Shown: positions 1 through 7,695 of the stretch, in pieces | Layout of the letters: every line of letters begins with the position of its first letter | Numbering within the stretch: the first letter of the stretch is position 1 | Assembly (NCBI GenBank): GCA_030066245.1 | Contig: JASJBY010000044.1 | Coordinates: forward strand, 1 to 14,652 | Length of the DNA stretch: 14,652 bases | From: Gammaproteobacteria bacterium | GTDB lineage: Bacteria; Pseudomonadota; Gammaproteobacteria; JAABTG01 | Direction of reading: 5' to 3' | Program-made: the position numbers and the translations under genes | The notes under the pieces: model-generated | Told to the model about the DNA's origin: nothing | What the model saw: only the letters and a program-made list of their open reading frames with translations | Database searches by the model: none

Positions 1-276
1 GCCAAGGGCCGCAGGGTTCGGGTCGTGTCCATGCCCTCCACCGACGTCTTCGACGCCCAGGACGAAAGCTACCGGGAGTCGGTGCTGCCCGCCGCAGTAA
101 CCGCCCGTGTTGCCGTGGAGGCCGGCGTTCCGGATTACTGGATGAAATACACGGGCTTTCACGGCAAGGTCATCGGCATGACTACCTTCGGCGAGTCCGC
201 TCCGGCTAGCGAGCTGTTCAAGCACTTCGGCTTCACCGTGGATAACGTGGTGAAAGCCGTGGAGGAAGTCATTTAG
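1..276 (+). CDS. tkt: Transketolase, C-terminal fragment (5' end outside window)
   Basis: This is the last 91 codons of a transketolase, the thiamine-diphosphate enzyme that moves two-carbon units between sugar phosphates in the pentose phosphate and Calvin cycles. The frame is open from base 1 and ends at TAG (274-276). The C-terminal domain is recognisable: an RVRVVSMPSTDVFDAQDESYR stretch of the kind that follows the central strand of this domain, then a YRESVLPAAVTARVAVEAG segment and the tail KYTGFHGKVIGMTTFGESAPASELFKHFGFT, which is typical of bacterial TktA/CbbT proteins. An internal GTG at 25 and ATG at 31 could be mistaken for starts, but family similarity continues upstream to the window edge, so the gene begins outside. 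It lies 81 bases before gap on the same strand, consistent with a shared carbon-metabolism operon. The catalytic ThDP domains cannot be seen here. Confidence 0.95.
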   Translation, partial: AKGRRVRVVSMPSTDVFDAQDESYRESVLPAAVTARVAVEAGVPDYWMKYTGFHGKVIGMTTFGESAPASELFKHFGFTVDNVVKAVEEVI

Positions 277-341
277 ACCCATCGTCGGCAGCGTGGAGCC
301 CGCTCCCGCCGCCGCGATATTCTCATCACCACTGATCAGGC

Positions 342-347
342 AAGGAG
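342..347 (+). promoter_or_regulatory. Shine-Dalgarno site of gap
   Basis: AAGGAG lies 10 bases before the ATG at 358 and supports that start. The 81-base gap after tkt shows no terminator, so co-transcription with tkt is plausible. Confidence 0.7.
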
Positions 348-357
348 TTCCAGACGC

Positions 358-1356
358 ATGGCTATTAAAGTTGCTATCAACGGCTACGGTCGTATCGGCC
401 GTAACGTGCTGCGTGCGGTATACGAATCCGGCCGCACCGACGTTCAGATTGTGGCCGTCAACGATTTGGGTGACGCCAACACCAATGCTCATCTGACCCA
501 GTACGACACCGCCCACGGCAAGTTCCCGGGCGACATCTCCGTGGACGGTGACGCCATGGTCGTCAACGGTGACCGCATCAAGGTACTGGCCGAGCGTGAC
601 CCGTCCAAGCTACCCTGGGGAGAACTCGGCGTCGATGTGGTGCATGAATGCACGGGCTTCTTCGCCAGCAAGGAAAAGGCTTCCGCCCACCTGACCGGAG
701 GGGCCAAAAAGGTGATCATTTCAGCACCGGGCGGCAAGGACGTGGACGCCACGGTGGTCTACGGTGTTAACGAAGGCGTGCTGAAAGCATCCGACACGGT
801 CATCTCCAACGCGTCCTGCACAACCAACTGCCTGGCGCCAATGGTCAAGCCGCTGCACGATAAGATCGGCGTGGTGAAGGGCCTGATGACCACCATCCAC
901 TCCTACACCAACGACCAAGTGCTGACGGACGTGTTCCACAAGGATCTGCGCCGTGCGCGCTCGGCGACCCAGTCCATGATTCCGACCAAGACCGGCGCGG
1001 CCGCGGCCGTCGGCCTGGTGCTGCCGGAGCTCAACGGCAAGCTCGACGGCTTCGCCATTCGTGTGCCGACCATCAACGTGTCCATCGTCGACCTGGTGTT
1101 CGAGGCGGCCCGTGATACCAGCGTCGAGGAGATCAACCAGATCATGAAGGACGCCGCCGACGGCCAAATCCTCGCCTACAGCGACGGACCGCTGGTTTCC
1201 ATGGACTTCAACCATACCAGCACCACGTCCAACTTCGACGCCACCCTGACCCGTGTCTCCAACGGCAATCTGGTCAAGGCTTGCTCCTGGTACGACAACG
1301 AGTGGGGCTTTTCCAACAGGATGCTGGATACGACCGTCGCGCTCATGAATGCGTAA
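358..1356 (+). CDS. gap: Glyceraldehyde-3-phosphate dehydrogenase, type I
   Basis: This 332-residue protein has the normal length of a cytoplasmic, tetrameric GAPDH, which oxidatively phosphorylates glyceraldehyde-3-phosphate to 1,3-bisphosphoglycerate or runs the reverse in the Calvin cycle and gluconeogenesis. The N-terminal Rossmann motif NGYGRIGRN covers residues 8-16. Asp36 in VNDLGDA sits at the end of the second beta strand, where an acidic residue usually favours NAD over NADP; this is an inference only. The active-site signature ASCTTNCLAP contains the catalytic Cys154, with the partner His181 in TTIHSYT. The substrate-binding segment SMIPTKTGAAAAVGLVLPEL and the C-terminal WYDNEWGFSNRMLD are intact. 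The ATG has a good ribosome-binding site. It lies between tkt and pgk, so its role in sugar-phosphate interconversion is well supported. A 227-base spacer with a hairpin separates it from pgk. Confidence 0.97.
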   Translation: MAIKVAINGYGRIGRNVLRAVYESGRTDVQIVAVNDLGDANTNAHLTQYDTAHGKFPGDISVDGDAMVVNGDRIKVLAERDPSKLPWGELGVDVVHECTGFFASKEKASAHLTGGAKKVIISAPGGKDVDATVVYGVNEGVLKASDTVISNASCTTNCLAPMVKPLHDKIGVVKGLMTTIHSYTNDQVLTDVFHKDLRRARSATQSMIPTKTGAAAAVGLVLPELNGKLDGFAIRVPTINVSIVDLVFEAARDTSVEEINQIMKDAADGQILAYSDGPLVSMDFNHTSTTSNFDATLTRVSNGNLVKACSWYDNEWGFSNRMLDTTVALMNA

Positions 1357-1376
1357 GTAGCGTTAGGTCGCGCCGA

Positions 1377-1415
1377 GCAGGTGGTTTGGACGGGCTCGTC
1401 CCGCCCGCCACCTGC
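1377..1415 (+). other. Hairpin in the gap-pgk spacer
   Basis: GCAGGTGG (1377-1384) pairs perfectly with CCACCTGC (1408-1415), and an inner GGAC (1388-1391) can pair with GTCC (1398-1401). It begins 21 bases after the gap stop codon. No T-run follows, so it does not look like a classic intrinsic terminator. It could stabilise the 3' end of a processed gap transcript or attenuate read-through into pgk; both roles are inferred. Confidence 0.5.
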
Positions 1416-1572
1416 CATTCCCTCCCTGTCGATCTGTCCCTCATGGCTGAAAGGCGTTTGGCGAGAACCAGCTTGAACTCATCCCGCACTTGCGAAGGCC
1501 CGGCCGCCGCGGCGACGGATGCTGGCGCGTGTGCGGCGCGCAGCGGCAGACGCTGATTTTTTGTCTGTCTTC

Positions 1573-1577
1573 AGGAG
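1573..1577 (+). promoter_or_regulatory. Shine-Dalgarno site of pgk
   Basis: AGGAG lies six bases before the ATG at 1584 and fixes the pgk start. Confidence 0.65.
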
Positions 1578-1583
1578 AACACC

Positions 1584-2765
1584 ATGTCCGTAATCAAGAT
1601 GACCGATCTCGACCTCGCTGGGAAGCGCGTGCTCATCCGTGAAGACCTTAACGTACCCGTCAAAGGCGGCAAGGTCAGCTCCGACAAGCGCATACGCGCT
1701 TCCGTGCCCACTATCGAACACGCCGTGAACGCGGGGGGCCGGGTCATGCTCATGTCCCATCTGGGCCGTCCGACCGAGGGTGAGTACAGCGATGAGTTCT
1801 CCATGCAGCCGGTGGCGGAGCACCTGTCAGAACTCCTCGGCAAACCGGTCCGCCTGATAAAGGACTACCTGGATGCCGCGCCCGAGTTGGCCGACGGCGA
1901 CGTGGTTTTGCTAGAGAACGTTCGTTTCAACAAGGGCGAGAAGAAGAACGAGGAGAACCTCTCCAAACAGTACGCGGCACTCTGCGACATCTACGTCATG
2001 GATGCCTTCGGCACCGCCCACCGGGCTCAGGCATCCACCCACGGCGCGGGTCAGCACGCGCAGGTGGCCTGTGCCGGCCCCCTGCTCGCCGCTGAGCTGG
2101 ACGCGCTTGGCCGGGCGCTGGACAACCCGGCCCGACCCATGGCGGCCATCGTCGGCGGCTCCAAGGTCTCCACCAAGCTGACGGTGCTGGACTCTCTGTC
2201 CAAGGTCGTGGATCAGCTTATCCCCGGCGGCGGTATCGCCAACACCTTCATCGCGGCCGCCGGCTACAACGTGGGCAAGTCGCTGTGCGAAGACGACCTG
2301 ATACCCGAGGCCACGCGCCTGATGGAGGCCGCCAAGGCCAAAGGAGGGGAAATCCCGGTCCCCACCGACGTGGTTGTCGGCAAGGAGTTTTCCGAAGCCG
2401 CGCAGGCCACGGTGAAGAAGGTCGACCAGGTGGACGACGACGACATGATTTTCGACGTGGGCCCGGAGACCGCCGCCAGCTACGCGGACATGATGAAGGC
2501 TGCCGGCACAGTGGTCTGGAACGGTCCGGTGGGCGTTTTCGAGTTCGACCAGTTCGGTGCGGGAACCCAGGCCTTGGGAAACGCCATCGCCGACTCGGAC
2601 GCGTTCTCCATCGCCGGCGGCGGTGACACCCTGGCCGCGGTGGACAAGTATGGCATATCGGACCGGATCTCCTATATCTCCACCGGCGGCGGCGCCTTCC
2701 TGGAGTTTCTGGAGGGCAAGAAGCTGCCGGCCGTGGCCATGCTGGAAAAGCGGGCTGGCAGCTAA
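1584..2765 (+). CDS. pgk: Phosphoglycerate kinase
   Basis: At 393 residues this is a full-length cytoplasmic phosphoglycerate kinase, transferring phosphate between 1,3-bisphosphoglycerate and ADP (reversed in the Calvin cycle and gluconeogenesis). The N-terminal substrate domain shows VLIREDLNVPV (residues 16-26), the SHLGRP loop (58-63) and YVMDAFGTAHRAQAST (137-152), where the basic patch that binds 3-phosphoglycerate lies. The C-terminal nucleotide domain has GGSKVSTKL (191-199), VWNGPVGVFE (311-320) and the GGGDT phosphate loop (345-349). No key motif is missing. The start is supported by an AGGAG site and by alignment of the N-terminus with the family. It is 227 bases downstream of gap and only 31 bases upstream of pyk, so it is probably co-transcribed with pyk. 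Confidence 0.97.
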   Translation: MSVIKMTDLDLAGKRVLIREDLNVPVKGGKVSSDKRIRASVPTIEHAVNAGGRVMLMSHLGRPTEGEYSDEFSMQPVAEHLSELLGKPVRLIKDYLDAAPELADGDVVLLENVRFNKGEKKNEENLSKQYAALCDIYVMDAFGTAHRAQASTHGAGQHAQVACAGPLLAAELDALGRALDNPARPMAAIVGGSKVSTKLTVLDSLSKVVDQLIPGGGIANTFIAAAGYNVGKSLCEDDLIPEATRLMEAAKAKGGEIPVPTDVVVGKEFSEAAQATVKKVDQVDDDDMIFDVGPETAASYADMMKAAGTVVWNGPVGVFEFDQFGAGTQALGNAIADSDAFSIAGGGDTLAAVDKYGISDRISYISTGGGAFLEFLEGKKLPAVAMLEKRAGS

Positions 2766-2796
2766 AGACCGCAGCGGCACCTGACCCTGCTCGCGT

Positions 2797-4251
2797 ATGC
2801 TGCGGAGAACCAAGATCATCGCCACCCTGGGGCCGGCGACGGACAATTCCAGGGCCCTGGATCGTCTCATCGAGGCGGGCGTGGACGTGGTTCGCCTCAA
2901 CTTCTCCCATGAGGGCGGCGACATCCAGCGGGAACGCGCCGAGACGGTGCGCAACCGCGCCCGCGCTCACGGCCGCCAGGTGGGCGTGCTGGTGGATCTA
3001 CAAGGTCCCAAAATCCGCATCGAACGGTTTCGGGAGGGCAGAGTCCTCCTGCAGGAAGGCGGCCGCTTTTCGCTCGACGCCAGCTGCGCCACCGGGGAAG
3101 GTGACGATGCCCAGGTGGGCATTACCTACAAGGCGCTTCCCAGCGACGTCAATCGGGGGGACACGCTGCTTCTGGACGACGGTCGAGTCGTGCTCTGGGT
3201 AGAGGACGTCATCGGACCCCGCATCGAATGCCGGGTTGTCGTCGGCGGGGACCTGTCCGACTGCAAGGGCATTAACCGGCAGGGAGGCGGCCTTTCCGCC
3301 ACCGCGCTGACCGACAAGGACCGGCTGGACATCCGCTCCGCGGCCGAGATGGCAGCCGATTACGTTGCCATCTCCTTTCCCCGCAGCGCAGCCGATGTGG
3401 AGGAGGCGCGCGCCATCCTCCGCGACGCCGGCGGAAACGGGGGAATCATCGCCAAGATCGAGCGCGCGGAAGCGTTGGACAGCGTCGAAGAGATACTCGA
3501 AGCCTCTGACGCCGTCATGATTGCCCGCGGTGACCTGGGGGTGGAGCTGGGCGATGCCAGCCTGCCGCCAATCCAGAAACGCCTCATTCACCTGGCGCGA
3601 GAACGCAATCGCGTGGTCATCACGGCGACCCAGATGATGGAGTCCATGATCGAGAACCAGATCCCTACGCGGGCGGAAGTCTTCGACGTGGCGAACGCCG
3701 TGCTGGACGGCACCGACGCGGTCATGCTGTCAGCGGAGACAGCCGTCGGCAAGTACCCCGACAAGGCCGTCGCGGCCATGGATCGGATCTGCCGGGAGGC
3801 CGAGAAGCAGCATCAGGCCCGCACGTCCTCTCACCGTATCGGCACGGACTTCCAGTCCATCAACGAAGCCATCGCCATGGCTACCATGTACACGGCCAAC
3901 CATCTTCACGTGACCGCCATAGCCGCGCTGACGGAATCGGGGGACACGCCCCTGTGGATGAGCCGCATCAGCTCCGGGATTCCCATCTACGCCTTGACGC
4001 GCCACGTTTCGACGCGTAGAAAAGTGACACTTTTCCGGGGCGTTTACCCGGTCAGCTTCGCGCTCTCCACGGACGATATTCTGGTCGCCAACAAGGAGAT
4101 CCTGGACGAACTGCTGCGGCGCGGCACGGTACGGGACGGTGATCTCGTCCTGATCACAAAGGGCGACCAGAAAGGAATAAAAGGCGGCACGAACCTGATG
4201 AAGATCCTACAGGTCGGGGATCCGAGCAAAGTCCCCCCAGACACCCACTAG
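2797..4251 (+). CDS. pyk: Pyruvate kinase
   Basis: This 484-residue cytoplasmic enzyme converts phosphoenolpyruvate and ADP to pyruvate and ATP, the last step of glycolysis. The start RRTKIIATLGPAT is typical of bacterial PykA/PykII. Visible elements are the active-site VRLNFSHEG (residues 32-40, Arg33 and Asn35), LVDLQGPKIR (65-74), the mobile B-domain around 75-165, the pyruvate kinase signature IIAKIERAEALD with Lys220 and the metal ligands Glu222 and Asp246, and TRAEVFDVANAVLDGTDAVMLSAETAVGKYP (291-321). The ATG is the only reasonable start, because an in-frame TGA lies at 2782. There is no clear Shine-Dalgarno sequence before it, so translation may depend on coupling to pgk 31 bases upstream. 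The C-terminal regulatory domain (about 345-484) is complete. Stop codon is TAG. Confidence 0.96.
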   Translation: MLRRTKIIATLGPATDNSRALDRLIEAGVDVVRLNFSHEGGDIQRERAETVRNRARAHGRQVGVLVDLQGPKIRIERFREGRVLLQEGGRFSLDASCATGEGDDAQVGITYKALPSDVNRGDTLLLDDGRVVLWVEDVIGPRIECRVVVGGDLSDCKGINRQGGGLSATALTDKDRLDIRSAAEMAADYVAISFPRSAADVEEARAILRDAGGNGGIIAKIERAEALDSVEEILEASDAVMIARGDLGVELGDASLPPIQKRLIHLARERNRVVITATQMMESMIENQIPTRAEVFDVANAVLDGTDAVMLSAETAVGKYPDKAVAAMDRICREAEKQHQARTSSHRIGTDFQSINEAIAMATMYTANHLHVTAIAALTESGDTPLWMSRISSGIPIYALTRHVSTRRKVTLFRGVYPVSFALSTDDILVANKEILDELLRRGTVRDGDLVLITKGDQKGIKGGTNLMKILQVGDPSKVPPDTH

Positions 4252-4266
4252 ACACGAGACGAACCC

Positions 4267-4272
4267 AAGGAG
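4267..4272 (+). promoter_or_regulatory. Shine-Dalgarno site of fba
   Basis: AAGGAG stands eight bases before the ATG at 4281. It is a much stronger site than anything in front of pyk, so the aldolase is probably translated independently and well. Confidence 0.65.
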
Positions 4273-4280
4273 ATCACGAT

Positions 4281-5345
4281 ATGGCCCTTATATCCCTGCG
4301 TCAGATGCTGGACCACGCCGCCGAGCAAGGCTATGGCGTGCCGGCCTTCAACGTCAACAACCTGGAGCAGATGCGCGCTATCATGGAAGCGGCCGACCAG
4401 ACCGACAGCCCGGTGATCGTTCAGGCCTCCGCCGGAGCGCGGAAGTACGCGGGCGCCCCTTTCCTGCGTCATCTTATCCTCTCCGCTATTGAGGAGTGGC
4501 CGCACATCCCGGTCTGCATGCACCAGGACCATGGTGCCTCGCCTGCCATCTGCCAGCGCTCCATCCAGCTCGGCTTCAGCTCGGTCATGATGGACGGCTC
4601 CCTGGGCGAGGACATGAAGACGCCCATGTCCTATGACTACAATGCGCGTGTCACCCGGCAGGTGGTGGACATGGCCCACGCTTGCGGCGTCTCTGTGGAA
4701 GGCGAGCTGGGCTGCCTGGGCTCCCTCGAAACGGGCATGGCTGGGGAGGAAGACGGCTCCGGTGCGGAGGGCAAGCTGGATCATTCACAGCTGCTCACGG
4801 ACCCGGAGGAGGCCGCTCAGTTCGTCAAGGACACCCACGTGGACGCCCTGGCCATCGCCATCGGCACCAGCCATGGCGCCTATAAGTTCACCAGACCACC
4901 CACCGGGGACATCCTCGCCATCGAGCGCATCAAGGAGATCCACGCCCGCATACCGGACACCCATCTGGTGATGCACGGCTCCTCCTCGGTGCCCCAGGAC
5001 TGGCTCGCCATTATCAACGAGTTCGGCGGCGACATGGGTGAGACCTACGGCGTGCCCGTCGAAGAGATCCAGGAAGGCATCAAGCACGGCGTGCGCAAGG
5101 TGAACATCGATACCGATCTGCGCATGGCTTCCACCGGCGCCATCCGCAAGCACCTGGCGGAGAATCCGGCGAACTTCGACCCGCGCAAGTATCTGGCGGC
5201 AGCCACCAAGGCCATGAAGCAGATTTGCGTGGACCGCTACGAGTCCTTCGCCACTGCAGGCAACGCCTCCAAGATCAAGACTCTCAGTCTGGAAGCCATG
5301 ACCGACCGCTATTCCAGCGGCGATCTGGACCCGCGGGTCAACTGA
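4281..5345 (+). CDS. fba: Fructose-bisphosphate aldolase, class II, Calvin-cycle subtype
   Basis: This 354-residue zinc-dependent aldolase joins dihydroxyacetone phosphate with glyceraldehyde-3-phosphate (or with erythrose-4-phosphate in the Calvin cycle). The N-terminus ALISLRQMLDHAAEQGYGVPAFNVNN and the overall length match the Calvin-cycle subtype often named FbaA/CbbA. Catalytic and metal residues are visible: Asp83-His84 in MHQDHG, VEGELGCLG (139-147), His198 in GTSHGAYK, His232 in MHGSSSVP and the phosphate/substrate segment VRKVNIDTDLR (271-281). The gene starts 29 bases after pyk, with its own strong ribosome-binding site, and is the last gene of the cluster because a terminator follows at once. 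Its subtype suggests that the cluster serves carbon fixation as well as glycolysis and gluconeogenesis; no rubisco gene is in view to confirm that. Confidence 0.95.
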   Translation: MALISLRQMLDHAAEQGYGVPAFNVNNLEQMRAIMEAADQTDSPVIVQASAGARKYAGAPFLRHLILSAIEEWPHIPVCMHQDHGASPAICQRSIQLGFSSVMMDGSLGEDMKTPMSYDYNARVTRQVVDMAHACGVSVEGELGCLGSLETGMAGEEDGSGAEGKLDHSQLLTDPEEAAQFVKDTHVDALAIAIGTSHGAYKFTRPPTGDILAIERIKEIHARIPDTHLVMHGSSSVPQDWLAIINEFGGDMGETYGVPVEEIQEGIKHGVRKVNIDTDLRMASTGAIRKHLAENPANFDPRKYLAAATKAMKQICVDRYESFATAGNASKIKTLSLEAMTDRYSSGDLDPRVN

Positions 5346-5366
5346 GTCCTCACCGAGTGCGACTGG

Positions 5367-5394
5367 ACAAAGGGGCGCTTGAGCGCCCCTTTGT
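5367..5394 (+). terminator. Intrinsic terminator after fba
   Basis: A perfect 12-base-pair stem, ACAAAGGGGCGC with GCGCCCCTTTGT, closes on a TTGA loop 21 bases after the fba stop. The 3' arm ends in TTTGT followed by GTTTAC, giving a broken T-tract. It should end the carbon-metabolism transcript. The A-rich left arm could also let it act on the opposite strand. Confidence 0.88.
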
Positions 5395-5469
5395 GTTTAC
5401 TCGGACACCATTCCAACCGCTGACCATTCGGGTTTTGTGGCTGTCGCACCTTTATGTTTAGATAGGCGC

Positions 5470-5880
5470 ATGCTCTTCGGTCACCACGCCTTTCCTGACC
5501 GTTACCCCTGTCCCTGCTGCGGCTATCAGGTTTTCGACCACGCACCGGGCAACCACGAGGTGTGCCCCGTGTGCGGTTGGGAGGATGATTTGGCGCAGCT
5601 GCGCTTCCCCCGCATGGCCGGCAGCGCCAATGCCCTCTCTCTGGAGAGCGCCCAGAAAAGCTACGCCGACTGCGGGGTCGCCGTGCGCAAGAAGCGGGGC
5701 CTGACCCGAAGGCCTCTGGAAGGAGAAGTTCGCGACGCCGGCTGGCGGCAGCTTGATGCCAACAGGGATAACATCGAGGAGCCCCAGCGCGGCATTGACT
5801 ATGCGGACACCTACCCGTTGAACGACACGACCGTGCTCTATTACTGGCGCCCCACCTACTGGCGACGACTGGCGAGCTGA
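5470..5880 (+). CDS. CPCC-type cysteine-rich zinc-ribbon protein, function unknown
   Basis: This small protein (136 residues from the ATG at 5470) has the N-terminal pattern of the CPCC family of putative metal-binding proteins (Pfam Cys_rich_CPCC, from memory). YPCPCCGY (residues 12-19: Cys14, Cys16, Cys17) is followed by VCPVCGWEDD (31-40: Cys32, Cys35), so two cysteine knuckles could hold one zinc ion. The following RMAGSANALSLESAQKSYADCG matches the conserved aromatic/Asn-Leu segment seen after the knuckles in this family. There is no signal peptide or membrane segment, so it is probably cytoplasmic. A GTG at 5437 in the same frame would add 11 residues, but similarity starts near the ATG; neither start has a strong ribosome-binding site. 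The gene stands alone beyond the fba terminator. No biochemical function is known to me for the family. Confidence 0.8.
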   Translation: MLFGHHAFPDRYPCPCCGYQVFDHAPGNHEVCPVCGWEDDLAQLRFPRMAGSANALSLESAQKSYADCGVAVRKKRGLTRRPLEGEVRDAGWRQLDANRDNIEEPQRGIDYADTYPLNDTTVLYYWRPTYWRRLAS

Positions 5881-6100
5881 GCAGCAGCAAACTCGCCCGC
5901 CAGACCCATGGGCTTGTCAGAATGTGAATAATTCCCTCGATGACGTGTGACAAATTGCGCTGACCTGATGGTGCCTGCGTCACTAAGCTGAGTATGTCAG
6001 CGCCAGGCCACCTGGAGCAGCCGCCGGAACGCGTCGCGGCCCGCGCCGGCAGTGCTGGAATCGCTGGCGAAACAACCAGTGTACTTACTCTCGAATCCAC

Positions 6101-6107
6101 AGGGAGG
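6101..6107 (+). promoter_or_regulatory. Shine-Dalgarno site of the heme peroxidase gene
   Basis: AGGGAGG, eight bases before the ATG at 6116, is a strong site and decides this start. The 235-base region 5881-6115 upstream must hold the promoter, but no convincing -35/-10 pair could be chosen by eye. Confidence 0.65.
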
Positions 6108-6115
6108 ATTCTTCA

Positions 6116-7636
6116 ATGACCGGGTGTCCCATTGCTCATCACGGCGTGTCCAAGGCTTCCAGAGGCTGTTCGCATCTAGCCGCGTCCCACTTCAGCAAGC
6201 TCTTCCCAAGCCTGCCGCCGGTGACCTTAAGCGAGGAACAGGCCGCCATCATCGGCGGACCTGGGGGTCTCATGCACGATTTCGACGGCACCTCCAACGA
6301 CTCCTCGATTCCGAGTGGCTACATATTTTTCGCGCAGTTCATCGACCACGACATCACTCTTGACGTGACCTCCAGCCTGCGTGTGCAGCAGGCATCCGAC
6401 GATGCCATCGCCAAGCTGCCCAACATCCGCACGCCGACCCTGGATCTGGATTGCGTCTATGGTTTCGGCCCTGAAGCCAGTCCGCACATCTATGACGGCG
6501 ACCGCCCCGGACGCATCGCGGTTCACCCGAATGGCTACGATCTCGCGCGCTCCCCCACCGGAAGTGCCTTGATCGGTGACCCGCGCAACGACGAGAACAT
6601 CTTCGTGGCCCAGATGCAGCTCCTGTTTCACCGGTTCCACAACAAACTGTTCAACGAACGCGTCTATCAGGAAGCCGGCAGCGCAGAATTCGACCGTTTC
6701 GAAGAAGCCCAGAAGCAGGCGCGCTATCACTATCAGTGGCTCGTCCTGTTCGATTTCCTGAAGCGACTTTGTGATCCCGCGGTGTACAGATTCGCTGCTG
6801 AAAAGCTGGTCACCGGCAATGCCTCGTTTCCCTTCTTCCATAAGCCGGACAGCCACGGCAAGCTGAACATGCCGGTGGAATTCTCGGTCGCCGCCTACCG
6901 GGTCGGTCATACCATGGTCCGCTCCAGCTACGCGGTCAATCACCAGATGCTGGATGTGGAGCTGTTCGCCGAGGAATTCGGTACCGAGGGGTTCAGCGAG
7001 CTGCCTGCCGAGCTGAGCCTCGACTGGCGCTATCTGCTGGACGTGGAGGACTGCATTCGCCCGCGCATGGCCAAGGCCATTGACACGCTGCTGGCGAACG
7101 AGATACAGGACATGCCCCGTCCCGTGGTCAACAGCAACAACCCGAACGACCGAGCCCTGGCGTTCCGCAATCTTTTGCGCGGCAGCTCTTTGCGCCTGCC
7201 CTCGGGTCAGGCGGTTGCCGCGGAGCTGGCTGGAAAAGGATATCCGGTCAATCCCAATATTAATCTCGCCCTCAACGATCTGCCCGGCTGGCATTTGCTG
7301 GACCGTCTCGAGAAGAACCACAAGTCACCGCTGCGCACGGCGACGCCCTTGTTCTATTACATCCTGCGTGAATCGGAGATTAACAATCAGGGGGAACGTC
7401 TTGGTCCCGTAGGCTCGGCCATCCTGATGGAAGTCTTCGGCGCCATGCTCTCGTGCAGCAAACACAGTTTCCTCCAGCTTCCGCACGGGTGGAATCCCGA
7501 CCCCTGCGTATCCAAGGAACGCAAGGGCTGGTGGAGTGAAAAGTACCGGGAGGGCTTCAGCCGCGAGGCTCTGGTGAACAACGAGGACTACTACCCATTC
7601 GAACTGGCCGACGTTGTTCGCTTCGTCTCAAGCTGA
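6116..7636 (+). CDS. Animal-type (peroxidase-cyclooxygenase superfamily) heme peroxidase
   Basis: This 506-residue protein is a bacterial member of the animal heme peroxidase family, relatives of myeloperoxidase and peroxinectin that use hydrogen peroxide to oxidise organic or halide substrates. The heme site is complete. FAQFIDHD (72-79) has distal Gln74, Asp77 and His78, aligning with Gln91, Asp94 and His95 of myeloperoxidase. GDPRNDE (154-160) carries the catalytic Arg157 and Glu160. YRVGHT (261-266) supplies proximal His265. NLLRGSSLRLPSG (352-364) is the typical later motif. Asp77 and Glu160 occupy the places that form ester bonds to heme in mammalian enzymes, so covalent heme is possible (inference). 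I see no signal peptide and no calcium-binding or dockerin repeats; the N-terminus has Cys4 and Cys18 and several histidines. It stands alone with its own strong ribosome-binding site, so its substrate cannot be deduced from neighbours. Confidence 0.92.
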   Translation: MTGCPIAHHGVSKASRGCSHLAASHFSKLFPSLPPVTLSEEQAAIIGGPGGLMHDFDGTSNDSSIPSGYIFFAQFIDHDITLDVTSSLRVQQASDDAIAKLPNIRTPTLDLDCVYGFGPEASPHIYDGDRPGRIAVHPNGYDLARSPTGSALIGDPRNDENIFVAQMQLLFHRFHNKLFNERVYQEAGSAEFDRFEEAQKQARYHYQWLVLFDFLKRLCDPAVYRFAAEKLVTGNASFPFFHKPDSHGKLNMPVEFSVAAYRVGHTMVRSSYAVNHQMLDVELFAEEFGTEGFSELPAELSLDWRYLLDVEDCIRPRMAKAIDTLLANEIQDMPRPVVNSNNPNDRALAFRNLLRGSSLRLPSGQAVAAELAGKGYPVNPNINLALNDLPGWHLLDRLEKNHKSPLRTATPLFYYILRESEINNQGERLGPVGSAILMEVFGAMLSCSKHSFLQLPHGWNPDPCVSKERKGWWSEKYREGFSREALVNNEDYYPFELADVVRFVSS

Positions 7637-7695
7637 CAACACCTTCAGGCGGGCGCCGAGAGGAATTGGTGTTCGGTTAGGCATGAGTGGCCGGG

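Noticed and set aside
1911..2954. Minus-strand open frame of 347 codons antisense to pgk
   Set aside because: It lies opposite a full-length, motif-complete pgk, and its His/Arg/Val-rich translation has no recognisable domain.
6227..7321. Minus-strand open frame of 364 codons antisense to the heme peroxidase
   Set aside because: The peroxidase frame carries all catalytic motifs and a strong ribosome-binding site; the antisense frame shows no family features.
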